A DNA stretch of 64,000 nucleotides from JADJWR01 sp964509545 (GTDB lineage Bacteria; Pseudomonadota; Gammaproteobacteria; Burkholderiales; Burkholderiaceae_F). A program made the position numbers and the translations under genes. This document shows, in pieces, positions 46,920 to 58,411 of this stretch. The stretch spans positions 120,932 through 184,931 of the forward strand of contig CAZDXQ010000002.1 of the NCBI GenBank assembly GCA_964509545.1, in the 5' to 3' direction. The notes under the pieces are model-generated. The model ran no database searches and was not told where the DNA came from. It saw nothing but the letters and a program-made list of their open reading frames with translations. Position 1 is the first letter of the stretch. Every line of letters starts with the position of its first letter.

Positions 46920-48670
46920 ACGCGGCCCCCCGACTGAACATTCACGGTGCCTCCGCGACAGCGCCGCGCCAGGTCTTCAGGCGCGCTGCAGGCGCCGCCC
47001 TCGTACTGCTGGCGGCAGCGGTCGCCGGCTGCGCCACCCCCGGCACGCCGCGTGAACGAACCATTTCGCCCGAGGTGCGCGACGCGCTTGCCCAGCCGTC
47101 GGCGCCACGACCGAGGCCGGCGCCGCCGCCGGAACTGGCGGCAGCACTGGTGCCGCCGCCGGACCTGTCGCTGCCGGCGCTGGCGACGAAACCCGAGCCG
47201 CGCTTCGACCTGAACGTCTCCGGATTGCCCGCGGCGCAGGTCTTCGCCGCGCTGGCCAAGGACACGCGCTACTCGATGCTGATCGATCCGTCGCTGGTCG
47301 CGCCCGTCACCGTGGCGCTGAAGGACGTGACGCTGATCGAGGCGCTGGACACGCTGCGCGACATGTACGGCTTCGAGTACCGGATCGACGGCACGCGCAT
47401 CTTCGTGCAGAAGGCGGCGCTGGCCACGCGCGTCTTCCAGGTCAATTACCTGACCGCCAGCCGCGCCGGCCGCAGCGACGTGCGCGTCACCTCGGGCTCG
47501 ATCGCCAATGCCAGCGCCACCGGCCAGGTCCCTCCCAACGTGCCTACGGCGCAGAGCGCGCCGGTGTCGACACAGGAATCGAGCCGCATCACCACGCAGA
47601 CCAGGAACGACCTGTGGGCCGAACTGGAAGCGTCGCTGAAGCTGCTGATCGGCGACAAGGACGGCCGCCAGCTGATCGTCTCGCCGCAGTCCGGCGTTAT
47701 CGTCGTGCGCGCGATGCCGAACGAACTGCGCGCCGTCGAGCAGTACCTGCGCGCCTCGCGCCTGAACATCGAGCGCCAGGTGATGCTCGAGGCCAAGATC
47801 ATCGACGTGCGGCTGCGCGACGGCGCGCAGACCGGCGTGAACTGGGCGGCGTTTCGCACCGGCAACAACCATCGCGGCAGCGGCGGCCTGATCAATCCCG
47901 GCACGACGCTCGCCACCACCGGCGACCTCGCCAGCGGCCCGCTCACCGCCGTGCCCGGCGCGGCGCTGGACCTGGCCAGTTCCGCCGCCGGCGGCCTGTT
48001 CGGGCTGGCCTTCCAGACCAGCAACTTCGCCGCGCTGATCCAGTTCCTCGAAAGCCAGGGCGACGTGCAGGTGCTGTCGAGCCCGCGCATCGCCACGCTG
48101 AACAACCAGAAGGCGGTGCTGAAGGTCGGAACTGACGATTTCTTCGTCACCGGCATCACCACCAGCACAACCACCTCGTCGGCCGGCGGCAACGTCACCT
48201 CGCCGACGATCACGGTGCAGCCGTTCTTCTCCGGCATCGCGCTCGACGTCACGCCGCAGATCGACGAGGACGCCAACATCACGCTGCACATCCACCCGTC
48301 GGTGTCGAACGTCGCCGAGCGCACCAAGGTGCTGAACCTCGGCTCGCTCGGCGGCGAGATCACGCTGCCGCTGGCCTCCAGCTCCGTCTCGGAGACCGAC
48401 ACCATCGTGCGCGTGCGCGACGGCGCCATCGTCGCCATCGGCGGCCTGATGAAGTCCAGCCGCGCGATCGACCGCAACCAGATCCCCGTCGCCGGCAACC
48501 TGCCGGTCGCTGGCCACCTCTTCGGTTCGAGCAAACGCGAGGTCGACAAGCACGAACTGGTGATCCTGCTGAAGCCGACCGTGATCCACTCCGACGCGCA
48601 GGCCGAGGCGCTGCGCGAGGAATCGCTGCAGCGGCTGCAGGCGATCACGCGCGCCAACGGCCGCCTGTAG
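46916..48670 (+). CDS. mshL: MSHA pilus secretin MshL
   Basis: This 584-residue outer-membrane channel protein has a lipoprotein-type signal with lipobox AAVAGC (Cys39). A Pro-rich linker, an STN/secretin-N domain (FDLNVSGLPAAQVFAALAKD) and N1-like domains follow. The secretin core includes VLSSPRIATLNNQKAVLKVG and HELVILLKPTVIHSD. The family's DxxFF(V/I)T-type loop is present as GTDDFFVTGITTST. The pilus exits through this ring. Confidence 0.92.
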   Translation: MNAAPRLNIHGASATAPRQVFRRAAGAALVLLAAAVAGCATPGTPRERTISPEVRDALAQPSAPRPRPAPPPELAAALVPPPDLSLPALATKPEPRFDLNVSGLPAAQVFAALAKDTRYSMLIDPSLVAPVTVALKDVTLIEALDTLRDMYGFEYRIDGTRIFVQKAALATRVFQVNYLTASRAGRSDVRVTSGSIANASATGQVPPNVPTAQSAPVSTQESSRITTQTRNDLWAELEASLKLLIGDKDGRQLIVSPQSGVIVVRAMPNELRAVEQYLRASRLNIERQVMLEAKIIDVRLRDGAQTGVNWAAFRTGNNHRGSGGLINPGTTLATTGDLASGPLTAVPGAALDLASSAAGGLFGLAFQTSNFAALIQFLESQGDVQVLSSPRIATLNNQKAVLKVGTDDFFVTGITTSTTTSSAGGNVTSPTITVQPFFSGIALDVTPQIDEDANITLHIHPSVSNVAERTKVLNLGSLGGEITLPLASSSVSETDTIVRVRDGAIVAIGGLMKSSRAIDRNQIPVAGNLPVAGHLFGSSKREVDKHELVILLKPTVIHSDAQAEALREESLQRLQAITRANGRL

Positions 48671-48727
48671 CCGCCGATGCGCCCGACGGAAACCTTCGAC
48701 CCCCACTGAGCCCGCGCCGAGCCGCCG

Positions 48728-49615
48728 ATGTACCTGAGCCACTTCCGCCTGCAGGCGCCGCCGTTTTCGATCACGCCGGACACGGCGTTCGTCTTCGAAT
48801 CGCGCGCGCAGCAGGAAGCGCTGGCCACGCTGCTGCTGGCGATCGACGATGGCGCCGGCTTCATCAAGATCAGCGGCGAGGTCGGCACCGGCAAGACGCT
48901 CGCCTGCCGCCGCCTGCTCGCCGCGCTCGCCACGAGCAGGCAGCCGCCCTGCGACACGGTCTACGTCCCGAACCCGTGCCTGAGCGCGCGTTCGCTGCTG
49001 CTGGCCATCGGCATGGAACTCGGCGTGTCGCTGCGCACCAGTTCGTGCGAGCACATGCTGCTGGCGGCGCTGAACCAGCAGCTGATCGGCCGCGCCGCGG
49101 CCGGACGGCGGGTCGTGGTCTGCCTCGACGAGGCGCAGGCGATGCCGCGCGACACGCTCGAGGCGCTGCGGCTGGTGTCTAACCTCGAAACCGAGAAGCG
49201 CAAGCTGATCCAGATCGTGCTGTTCGGCCAGCCGGAGCTCGACCGGCGGCTGCAAACGCCAAGCATGCGTCAGCTGGCCAGCCGCATCGCCTTTCACTAC
49301 GCGCTGGGCAGCCTGTCGGCGCAGGAGACCGAGAGGTATCTCGCGCACCGGCTGCGCGTGGCCGGCCATCAGGGAACCGAACTGTTCAGTCCCGTCGTGG
49401 CGCGCTTGGTCCACCGCGCCACCCGCGGCATCCCGCGGCTGATCAACATCGTCGCGCACAAGGCGCTGCTTCTCGCCTACGGCGAAGGCGCGCTGCGGGT
49501 GACGCCGCTGCACGTGCGACTCGCCGTCCGCGACACGCCCAGTGCCACGCCGCTGGGCCTCGGCTCGCGCCTGTCGGCATGGTTCGGCCAGCGACGCGTC
49601 GGAGCGCTGTCGTGA
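48728..49615 (+). CDS. mshM: MSHA biogenesis ATPase MshM (ExeA-like AAA)
   Basis: This 295-residue AAA ATPase starts MYLSHFRLQAPPFSITPDTA, the classic ExeA/MshM N-terminus. Walker A is GEVGTGKT at residues 50-57, Walker B is VVVCLDEAQAM, and the arginine-rich sensor region is RATRGIPRLINIVAHKALL. ExeA-like proteins help place the secretin in the envelope; unlike ExeA, this one lacks a peptidoglycan-binding C-terminus. It lies 57 bases after mshL. Confidence 0.87.
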   Translation: MYLSHFRLQAPPFSITPDTAFVFESRAQQEALATLLLAIDDGAGFIKISGEVGTGKTLACRRLLAALATSRQPPCDTVYVPNPCLSARSLLLAIGMELGVSLRTSSCEHMLLAALNQQLIGRAAAGRRVVVCLDEAQAMPRDTLEALRLVSNLETEKRKLIQIVLFGQPELDRRLQTPSMRQLASRIAFHYALGSLSAQETERYLAHRLRVAGHQGTELFSPVVARLVHRATRGIPRLINIVAHKALLLAYGEGALRVTPLHVRLAVRDTPSATPLGLGSRLSAWFGQRRVGALS

Positions 49616-49654
49616 ACGCCGTCGCGCGCCGCTTTGCCGCGATGAGGAGTTGAC

Positions 49655-50905
49655 GTGAGCGTGCTCAACCAGATGCTGCGCGATCTCGAAAGCCGCGGCG
49701 TGGCGGTCGAGGTCTCCGCGCCGCCGGGCGCACCGCCGCGTGCAGCGCCGATCGTGCGCGCATTGCCACGTCTGCACGATGGCGCGCGCAAGCCGTCGCA
49801 GTGGTTGCGCTTTACTGTGTGGAGCAGCCTGGCGTTGGTCATTGCCGCCACCACGGCCGGCTACCTCTGGTACGCGAAACAGCTGCACGACAGCGCCCGC
49901 GCGCCGCAGCCGCTCGGTGCACGGCAGTTTGCCGGTGTCGCCACGCCGCCGGCGCCGCCGTCTGGCGCGCCGGCCGCGACGCCGTCGAACGTCGCTGCAG
50001 AAAGCGCGACGCCGGCCGCGGAACCGTCGAACGTCGCCGCGGGCAACGCGGCATTGGATGCATCAGCGGCGCCCGCCGCAATGACTGCCGCGATGCCGAC
50101 CGCCGTCGAGTCGGCTGGCCAGATGCCCGCTGCCGCGCCAGCAACGGCTGCAGACCGCGTCGCGAGTGCACCTGCCGCGGCCCGCTCCGCGGCGCGCGCA
50201 CCGACAGCGGCCGCGGCCGCCGCGGCTGCGACGAAGCCGCGCGCGGTCGACTCGGTTGCCGCAGCAGCACCCGCCGCGGTGGAGCCGTCGGCCCCGGTGG
50301 TCAACCGCGGCAGCACCGGTGGCACGGTCGAAACGCGCGTCATCGAACTGATCGCGCGCGGCCGCACGGCCGAGGCGATGAGCCTGCTGGCCAGAGTCAT
50401 CGAGCAGGCACCGTCGGACGGCAACGCACGCGCTACGCTGGCCGCACTGCAGGCCGAGTCGGGCCGGCGCGACCTGGCGCTGCAGACGCTGCTCGCCGGC
50501 AGCGCCATCGATCCGGAGCGCTTTGCCATGGCCGCGGCAAAGCTGCAGGCCGAGCACGGCGACGCCGTCGCCGCGCTGGCCACGCTCGATCGCGTCGCCA
50601 TCGCCGCGCGCACTCCGGCGCACCATGCGCTGGCCGGCGGCCTCGCGCAGCGCGCCGGCGAGCATCGGCGCGCCGTCGAAGCCTACCAGCGCGCGCTTGC
50701 CGAACCGAACGCACCGGCGATCTGGTGGGCGGGGTTGGCGATTTCCCTCGACGCGCTGGAAAACCGCGCTGCGGCGCTCGACGCCTTCCGTCGCGCCGCA
50801 GTCGATGCCGGATTGCCGGCGGCATCGCGGCGCTACGTGCTGGCGCGCATCGGCGAACTGGAAGCCGCCGCCGGCGACGAGACGCTGGCCGCGACGCGCC
50901 GATAG
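49655..50905 (+). CDS. mshN: MSHA biogenesis protein MshN (TPR protein)
   Basis: This 416-residue protein starts at GTG 49655 after GAGGAG; MSVLNQMLRDLESRG is the diagnostic MshN N-terminus. One membrane span lies at about 53-72 (SSLALVIAATTAGYLWYA). It is followed by a ~130-residue Ala/Pro/Thr-rich periplasmic linker containing a duplicated SNVAA block, and then TPR-like helices (residues ~225-410). It probably links inner-membrane components to the periplasm in a GspB/PilF-like manner. It is the last gene of the pilus locus. Confidence 0.85.
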   Translation: MSVLNQMLRDLESRGVAVEVSAPPGAPPRAAPIVRALPRLHDGARKPSQWLRFTVWSSLALVIAATTAGYLWYAKQLHDSARAPQPLGARQFAGVATPPAPPSGAPAATPSNVAAESATPAAEPSNVAAGNAALDASAAPAAMTAAMPTAVESAGQMPAAAPATAADRVASAPAAARSAARAPTAAAAAAAATKPRAVDSVAAAAPAAVEPSAPVVNRGSTGGTVETRVIELIARGRTAEAMSLLARVIEQAPSDGNARATLAALQAESGRRDLALQTLLAGSAIDPERFAMAAAKLQAEHGDAVAALATLDRVAIAARTPAHHALAGGLAQRAGEHRRAVEAYQRALAEPNAPAIWWAGLAISLDALENRAAALDAFRRAAVDAGLPAASRRYVLARIGELEAAAGDETLAATRR

Positions 50906-51078
50906 CTTTTCGCCGCGCGGCCGCAATCGCGCGCCGCACCTGCCGCAACGGCCTGGTCGCGCCGGCCGAACGGCTGAGCCGAGCGGACGGTGTGCGGGCG
51001 ACTGCTGCCTCGATAGATTGATTTACGGCAGCCGACGCCGCAACGGCCGGCGAACACGGCCACACACCGGTCCCGACC

Positions 51079-51561
51079 ATGATCCTGTTTCTCGACTTCG
51101 ACGGCGTCCTGCACCCCGATCCGTGCTTCGACGAGGCGCAGCTTTTCGAACGTGGGCCGCATCTGGCCGAGTCACTGGCACCGTTTCCGGAAGTCGCCAT
51201 CGTCCTGTCGACCTCGTGGCGGACGCAGCACACGTTCGACGAACTGGCTGCGGCACTGCCTGCCGGGCTGCGCGAGCGCGTGCTCGACGTGACCCCGCCG
51301 TTCACGCTCGCCGGCACGCCTGCCACGCTGGTGCCGTACCGTCGCCAGGCCGAGTGCATGCAGTGGCTGCGCACTCACGGTCACGCGAAGACGCCGTGGC
51401 TGGCGCTCGATGACCGCGCCTCGCTGTTCGAGCCCTACTGCGAGCAGCTGGTGCTGTGCGAATCGACGGTCGGCTTCGACGAGCGCACGGCATGGCGGCT
51501 TCAGGGCGCGCTGACCCGTGCCCGCGGCCGGCTGGCGCGGGAGATCGACGCCCTGATCTGA
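51079..51561 (+). CDS. Small HAD-fold hydrolase (HAD domain in Swiss-army-knife type)
   Basis: This 160-residue protein has the HAD nucleophile motif DFDGVLHPDP near its N-terminus (MILFLDFDGV), SSWR-like motif II (LSTSWRTQHT), and a late acidic motif LALDDRASLFE. It is a minimal HAD fold without a large cap. Substrate is unknown; relatives occur in RNA-repair and nucleotide contexts, but nothing here indicates that. It stands alone, 173 bases after mshN, with bfr converging from the other strand. Confidence 0.8.
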   Translation: MILFLDFDGVLHPDPCFDEAQLFERGPHLAESLAPFPEVAIVLSTSWRTQHTFDELAAALPAGLRERVLDVTPPFTLAGTPATLVPYRRQAECMQWLRTHGHAKTPWLALDDRASLFEPYCEQLVLCESTVGFDERTAWRLQGALTRARGRLAREIDALI

Positions 51562-51576
51562 CCGCGGCCGAAGGCC

Positions 51577-52059
51577 TCAGCTGCCCTCGGCCGGCTTCAT
51601 CTGCGACTGCAGGTAGTTCTGCAGGCCGACCCTGCCGATCAGTTCGAGCTGCGTTTCGATGAAGTCGATGTGCTCCTCGGTGTCGTCGAGGATCGCTTCG
51701 AGGATCTCGCGCGAGACGTAGTCGCGCGCGGTTTCGCAGCAGGCGATGCCGTCCTTCAGCGTCTTCTGCGCCGCCAGTTCGAGCTGCAGGTCGCCGTTCA
51801 GGATCTCGGGCACGTCCTGGCCGATCATCAGCTTGCCGAGGTCCTGCAGGTTGGGCAGGCCGTCGAGCATCAGGATGCGCTCGATCAGCCTGTCGGCATG
51901 TTTCATCTCGCCGATCGACTCCTCGCGCTCGACCTTGCCCAGCCGCGCCAGTCCCCAGTTTTCCAGCATGCGGCCATGCAGGAAATACTGGTTGATCGCC
52001 GTGAGTTCGTTCTTCAGCTGCGCGTTCAGGAATGCGATGACCTGCTTGTCGCCTTGCAT
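51577..52059 (-). CDS. bfr: Bacterioferritin
   Basis: This 160-residue iron-storage subunit carries the haem ligand Met52. The ferroxidase ligands Glu18, Glu51, His54, Glu94 and His130 align with E. coli numbering, and Tyr25 is kept. Position 127, Glu in E. coli, is Thr here (DDTEEH), with Glu128 and Glu129 next to it. The ATG at 52059 gives MQGDKQVIAFLNAQLKNELT. It is 59 bases downstream of bfd on the same strand, so storage and release functions are adjacent. Confidence 0.94.
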   Translation of the reverse strand: MQGDKQVIAFLNAQLKNELTAINQYFLHGRMLENWGLARLGKVEREESIGEMKHADRLIERILMLDGLPNLQDLGKLMIGQDVPEILNGDLQLELAAQKTLKDGIACCETARDYVSREILEAILDDTEEHIDFIETQLELIGRVGLQNYLQSQMKPAEGS

Positions 52060-52118
52060 CGTTCAGTGCTCCTTGCGGTTCGCTGGCGCACGGCAGGAGC
52101 CGTATCCGCCAGCGGGCT

Positions 52119-52325
52119 TTATGCGCCGGCAGCTGCGTTCGCGCAATTGGCGTGACCCGCACCGCCGCGGCAGTCGGCGATCAGCCGGTCCGCGTATTCA
52201 CGGCAGCGGCCGCACGAGGTGCCGACGCCGAGCGCCGTCGACACCGCCTCCATCGAATGGGCTCCAAGGGCGACCGCGGCAGCGATCTCGCGGTCGGTGA
52301 CGGCATGACAGACGCAGACAAACAT
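52119..52325 (-). CDS. bfd: Bacterioferritin-associated ferredoxin
   Basis: This 68-residue [2Fe-2S] protein feeds electrons to bacterioferritin to mobilise iron. The four cluster cysteines are in place: Cys4 and Cys6 in MFVCVCHAVTD, and Cys38 and Cys41 in GTSCGRCREYA. ATG 52325 is chosen because homologues begin MFVCVC; the upstream open frame is not conserved. Its promoter region holds a Fur-like box, which fits iron-starvation induction. Confidence 0.93.
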   Translation of the reverse strand: MFVCVCHAVTDREIAAAVALGAHSMEAVSTALGVGTSCGRCREYADRLIADCRGGAGHANCANAAAGA

Positions 52326-52418
52326 CGCAGCAGCCTCGGCGGAACATGGCACGAGTTTCGGCGGCAACCCGTTGCCTGGAATTGCGCCAGATCAAGCAAA
52401 CGCGATTCGTTCGCATTT

Positions 52419-52437
52419 GACAATCAATTGCATTCTC
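52419..52437 (-). promoter_or_regulatory. Fur-box-like operator overlapping the bfd promoter
   Basis: On the - strand GAGAATGCAATTGATTGTC matches the 19-base Fur consensus (GATAATGATAATCATTATC) at 13 positions. It overlaps the proposed -10 of bfd and sits in a marked AT-rich island. Confidence 0.5.
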
Positions 52438-52460
52438 TATCGAATGCGAATCCTTCTCAA
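52432..52460 (-). promoter_or_regulatory. Candidate sigma-70 promoter of bfd
   Basis: TTGAGA (-35, 52455-52460) and GAGAAT (-10, 52432-52437) are separated by 17 bases on the - strand, about 110 bases upstream of the bfd ATG. The -10 lies inside the Fur-like box. An additional inverted repeat, TTCGCATT (52410-52417) with AATGCGAA (52443-52450), brackets the region. Confidence 0.45.
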
Positions 52461-52578
52461 AGCCGAGAGCCTTCGGCGATGTCCGGACCCGTGACGCCCG
52501 CGCAGCGCCGGCCGCATGCCGGTGACCGCCGCGCCGGCGGCTCCGTCGCGCGCTGTCGGGACGGGCGCACCATTTTGT

Positions 52579-52607
52579 TTGACATCTAAACTAATTACTC
52601 CTAAAGT
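52579..52607 (+). promoter_or_regulatory. Candidate promoter of the 2-aminobenzoate operon
   Basis: TTGACA (52579-52584) is followed, after exactly 17 bases, by TAAAGT (52602-52607). This places transcription start about 40 bases before the ATG at 52654. The spacer is strongly AT-rich and contains two CTAAA copies (52586-52590 and 52601-52605), a plausible place for the operon's MarR regulator to bind. Confidence 0.6.
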
Positions 52608-52653
52608 CTGCAAGCATGCCGGCCGGCGGCCGGGCAGCACAGGCGGAGCGTCC

Positions 52654-54990
<2,337 letters not shown>

Positions 54991-55033
54991 TGCGCAATCC
55001 TGCCGTTGTCGCATCGTCGCGGACGTACGCGCG

Positions 55034-55810
55034 ATGAACGACGCGCCATCGCCAAGCCGCCACGCCCTCGTCACCGGCGCCGGCCGCGGCATCGGTGCGG
55101 CGATCGCCGCCACGCTGGCCGCCCGCGGCGCGCGGCTGACGCTGCTCGGCCGCACCGCGCAGACACTGCAGGAAACGCTGGTTGCGCTGCCCGGCTCGGC
55201 ACACGGCTTCGTGCTGGCCGATGTCGCCGACCCGGCGCAGGTGCAGGCGGCCTTTGCCGGGGCGCGCGCCGCGCGCGGCCCGGTCGAGATCCTGGTGAAC
55301 AACGCCGGCCAAGCCGAGAGCGCGCCGTTCGGCAGGACCTCGCTCGAGCTGTGGCAGCGCATGCTGGCGGTCAACCTGACGGGCACTTTCCTGTGCGCGC
55401 AGGCGGCGCTGCCGGACATGCTGGCCTCCGGCTGGGGCCGCATCGTCAACATCGCCAGCACCGCCGGCCAGAAGGGCTACGCCTATGTCAGCGCCTATGC
55501 GGCCTCGAAGCACGGCGTGATCGGCCTGACCCGCGCGCTGGCGCTCGAACTGGCGCGCAGCGGCGTGACCGTCAACGCGGTCTGCCCCGGCTTCACCGAA
55601 ACCGACCTGTACCGGACGAGCGTCGAGCGCGTGATGGCGAAGACCGGGCGCAGCGCCGAGCAGGCGCGCGCCGAGCTTGCGACCAACAACCCGCAACAGC
55701 GGATCGTGCAACCGGAAGAAGTAGCCGCGGCCGTGGCCTGGCTTGCCGGCGAGGACACCGCCTCGATCACCGGGCAGTCGATCTCGGTGTCGGGCGGGGA
55801 GGTGATGTGA
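55034..55810 (+). CDS. SDR family NAD(P)-dependent dehydrogenase of the 2-aminobenzoate pathway
   Basis: This 258-residue classical short-chain dehydrogenase has the cofactor motif TGAGRGIGAAIA, the structural NNAG, and the catalytic Ser-Tyr-Lys set in NIASTAGQKGYAYVSAYAASKHG. It ends with the usual GQSISVSGGEVM. In this operon it would oxidise or reduce a hydroxy/keto group on the alicyclic CoA ester; the exact step cannot be read from sequence. It lies 43 bases after abmA and its stop overlaps the marR start by one base. Confidence 0.85.
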   Translation: MNDAPSPSRHALVTGAGRGIGAAIAATLAARGARLTLLGRTAQTLQETLVALPGSAHGFVLADVADPAQVQAAFAGARAARGPVEILVNNAGQAESAPFGRTSLELWQRMLAVNLTGTFLCAQAALPDMLASGWGRIVNIASTAGQKGYAYVSAYAASKHGVIGLTRALALELARSGVTVNAVCPGFTETDLYRTSVERVMAKTGRSAEQARAELATNNPQQRIVQPEEVAAAVAWLAGEDTASITGQSISVSGGEVM

Positions 55811-56337
55811 TGGCCGCCGAAGGTTCGCGCGAGCTGCCAGCCGTGGCCACCGGACTCGGCCACGAAGCACGCGCCGTCTCGACCGACCACGCGGCGCTGA
55901 AGCTGTGGCTGCGCATGCTCTCCTGCACGACGCAGATCGAGACCGAGATCCGCCGCCGCCTGCGCAGGAACTTCGGCGTCACGCTGGCGCGCTTCGACTA
56001 CATGGCGCAGCTGCACCGCCGGCCCGAGGGGCTGAAGATGAGCGAGCTGTCGAGCCGGCTGATGGTCACCGGCGGCAACGTCACCGGCCTGACCGACGAG
56101 CTGCAGCGCGACGGGCTGGTGGTGCGCGCCAGCCACGAGACCGACCGCCGCGCCTGGATCGTGCGGCTGACGGCCAAGGGCCGGCGCAGCTTCGAGGCGA
56201 TGGCGCGCGCGCACGAGGAATGGATCCTCGAGCTGTTCGGCGGGCTCGACCGCGCCCGCATTGCCCAGCTGCATGGCCTGCTCGGCGAACTGCGCCGGCA
56301 CCTGTCGCGCAACGAGAAGTCCGCGGAGGAACACTGA
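55810..56337 (+). CDS. MarR family transcriptional regulator within the 2-aminobenzoate operon
   Basis: This 175-residue winged-helix regulator contains TLARFDYMAQLHRRPEGLKM, SELSSRLMVTGGNVTGLTDE (recognition helix) and the wing with DxRxxxV-type ETDRRAWIVRLTAKG. MarR proteins of aromatic-CoA pathways are usually repressors released by the CoA thioester substrate. Sitting between pathway genes with one-base overlaps at both ends, it is cotranscribed with its targets and is probably autoregulated. Confidence 0.88.
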   Translation: MAAEGSRELPAVATGLGHEARAVSTDHAALKLWLRMLSCTTQIETEIRRRLRRNFGVTLARFDYMAQLHRRPEGLKMSELSSRLMVTGGNVTGLTDELQRDGLVVRASHETDRRAWIVRLTAKGRRSFEAMARAHEEWILELFGGLDRARIAQLHGLLGELRRHLSRNEKSAEEH

Positions 56338-57200
56338 TGAGCACCGAATCCCCGTCCCGCCTCGATCCGCGGCTCGCCGCCGGCAACCGCCGGGCGCTCG
56401 CCAGCTATCGCGCCGCGCACTTCCTCTGGCAGGCGCGCGACGGCGTGGCCACGGTCACGCTGAATCGCCCGGAGCGCAAGAACCCGCTGACCTTCGACGC
56501 CTACGCCGAACTGCGCGACCTGTTCGCGCAGCTGAAGTACGCCGACGACGTTCACGCGGTCGTCGTTACCGGCGCCGGCGGCAACTTCTGCTCCGGCGGC
56601 GACGTGCACGAGATCATCGGCCCGCTGGTGCAGCTGGCCGCGCCGGAGCTGCTGCTGTTCACGCGCATGACCGGCGATCTCGTCAAGCACATGCGCGCCT
56701 GCCCGCAGCCGATCGTCGCCGCCGTCGATGGCGTGTGCGCCGGCGCCGGGGCGATCGTCGCCATGGCCAGCGACCTGCGGCTGGGCACCGCAAGAAGCAG
56801 GACCGCGTTCCTGTTCAATCGCGTCGGGCTGGCCGGCTGCGACATGGGCGCCTGCGCGATCCTGCCGCGGATCATCGGCCAGGGACGGGCCAGCGAACTG
56901 CTGTACACCGGCCGCGCGATGAGCGGTGACGAAGGCGAGCGCTGGGGGTTTTTCAACCGCCTCGTCTCGCCCGAATCGCTGCTCGACGAAGCGCAGGCAC
57001 TCGCGGCCGAACTGGCCGCCGGGCCGACCTTCGCCAACGGCATCACCAAGACCATGCTGCACCAGGAGTGGAGCATGACGATCGAGCAGGCGCTCGAGGC
57101 CGAGGCGCAGGCGCAGGCCATCTGCATGATGACCGAGGACTTCCGCCGCGCCTACCGCGCCTTCGTCGCTCGGGGCAAGCCGCAGTTCGAAGGCAACTGA
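56337..57200 (+). CDS. Enoyl-CoA hydratase/isomerase family protein
   Basis: This 287-residue crotonase-fold protein has the oxyanion-hole segment GAGGNFCSGGDVHEI and the second motif MASDLRLGTARSRTAFLFNRVG. It acts on CoA thioesters, here presumably hydrating or isomerising a ring intermediate. The extended N-terminus (~30 residues before VATVTLNRPERKNPL) is seen in its Azoarcus-type relatives. Its start overlaps the marR stop by one base; the acyl-CoA dehydrogenase gene follows after four bases. Confidence 0.87.
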   Translation: MSTESPSRLDPRLAAGNRRALASYRAAHFLWQARDGVATVTLNRPERKNPLTFDAYAELRDLFAQLKYADDVHAVVVTGAGGNFCSGGDVHEIIGPLVQLAAPELLLFTRMTGDLVKHMRACPQPIVAAVDGVCAGAGAIVAMASDLRLGTARSRTAFLFNRVGLAGCDMGACAILPRIIGQGRASELLYTGRAMSGDEGERWGFFNRLVSPESLLDEAQALAAELAAGPTFANGITKTMLHQEWSMTIEQALEAEAQAQAICMMTEDFRRAYRAFVARGKPQFEGN

Positions 57201-57204
57201 GGCC

Positions 57205-58389
<1,185 letters not shown>

Positions 58390-58411
58390 TCGTCCGCCAT
58401 GCGAGGCCACC

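Noticed and set aside
46724..49888. Antisense open frame of about 1050 codons opposite mshK, mshL, mshM and mshN
   Set aside because: Same composition artefact; the + strand secretin and AAA ATPase are certain.
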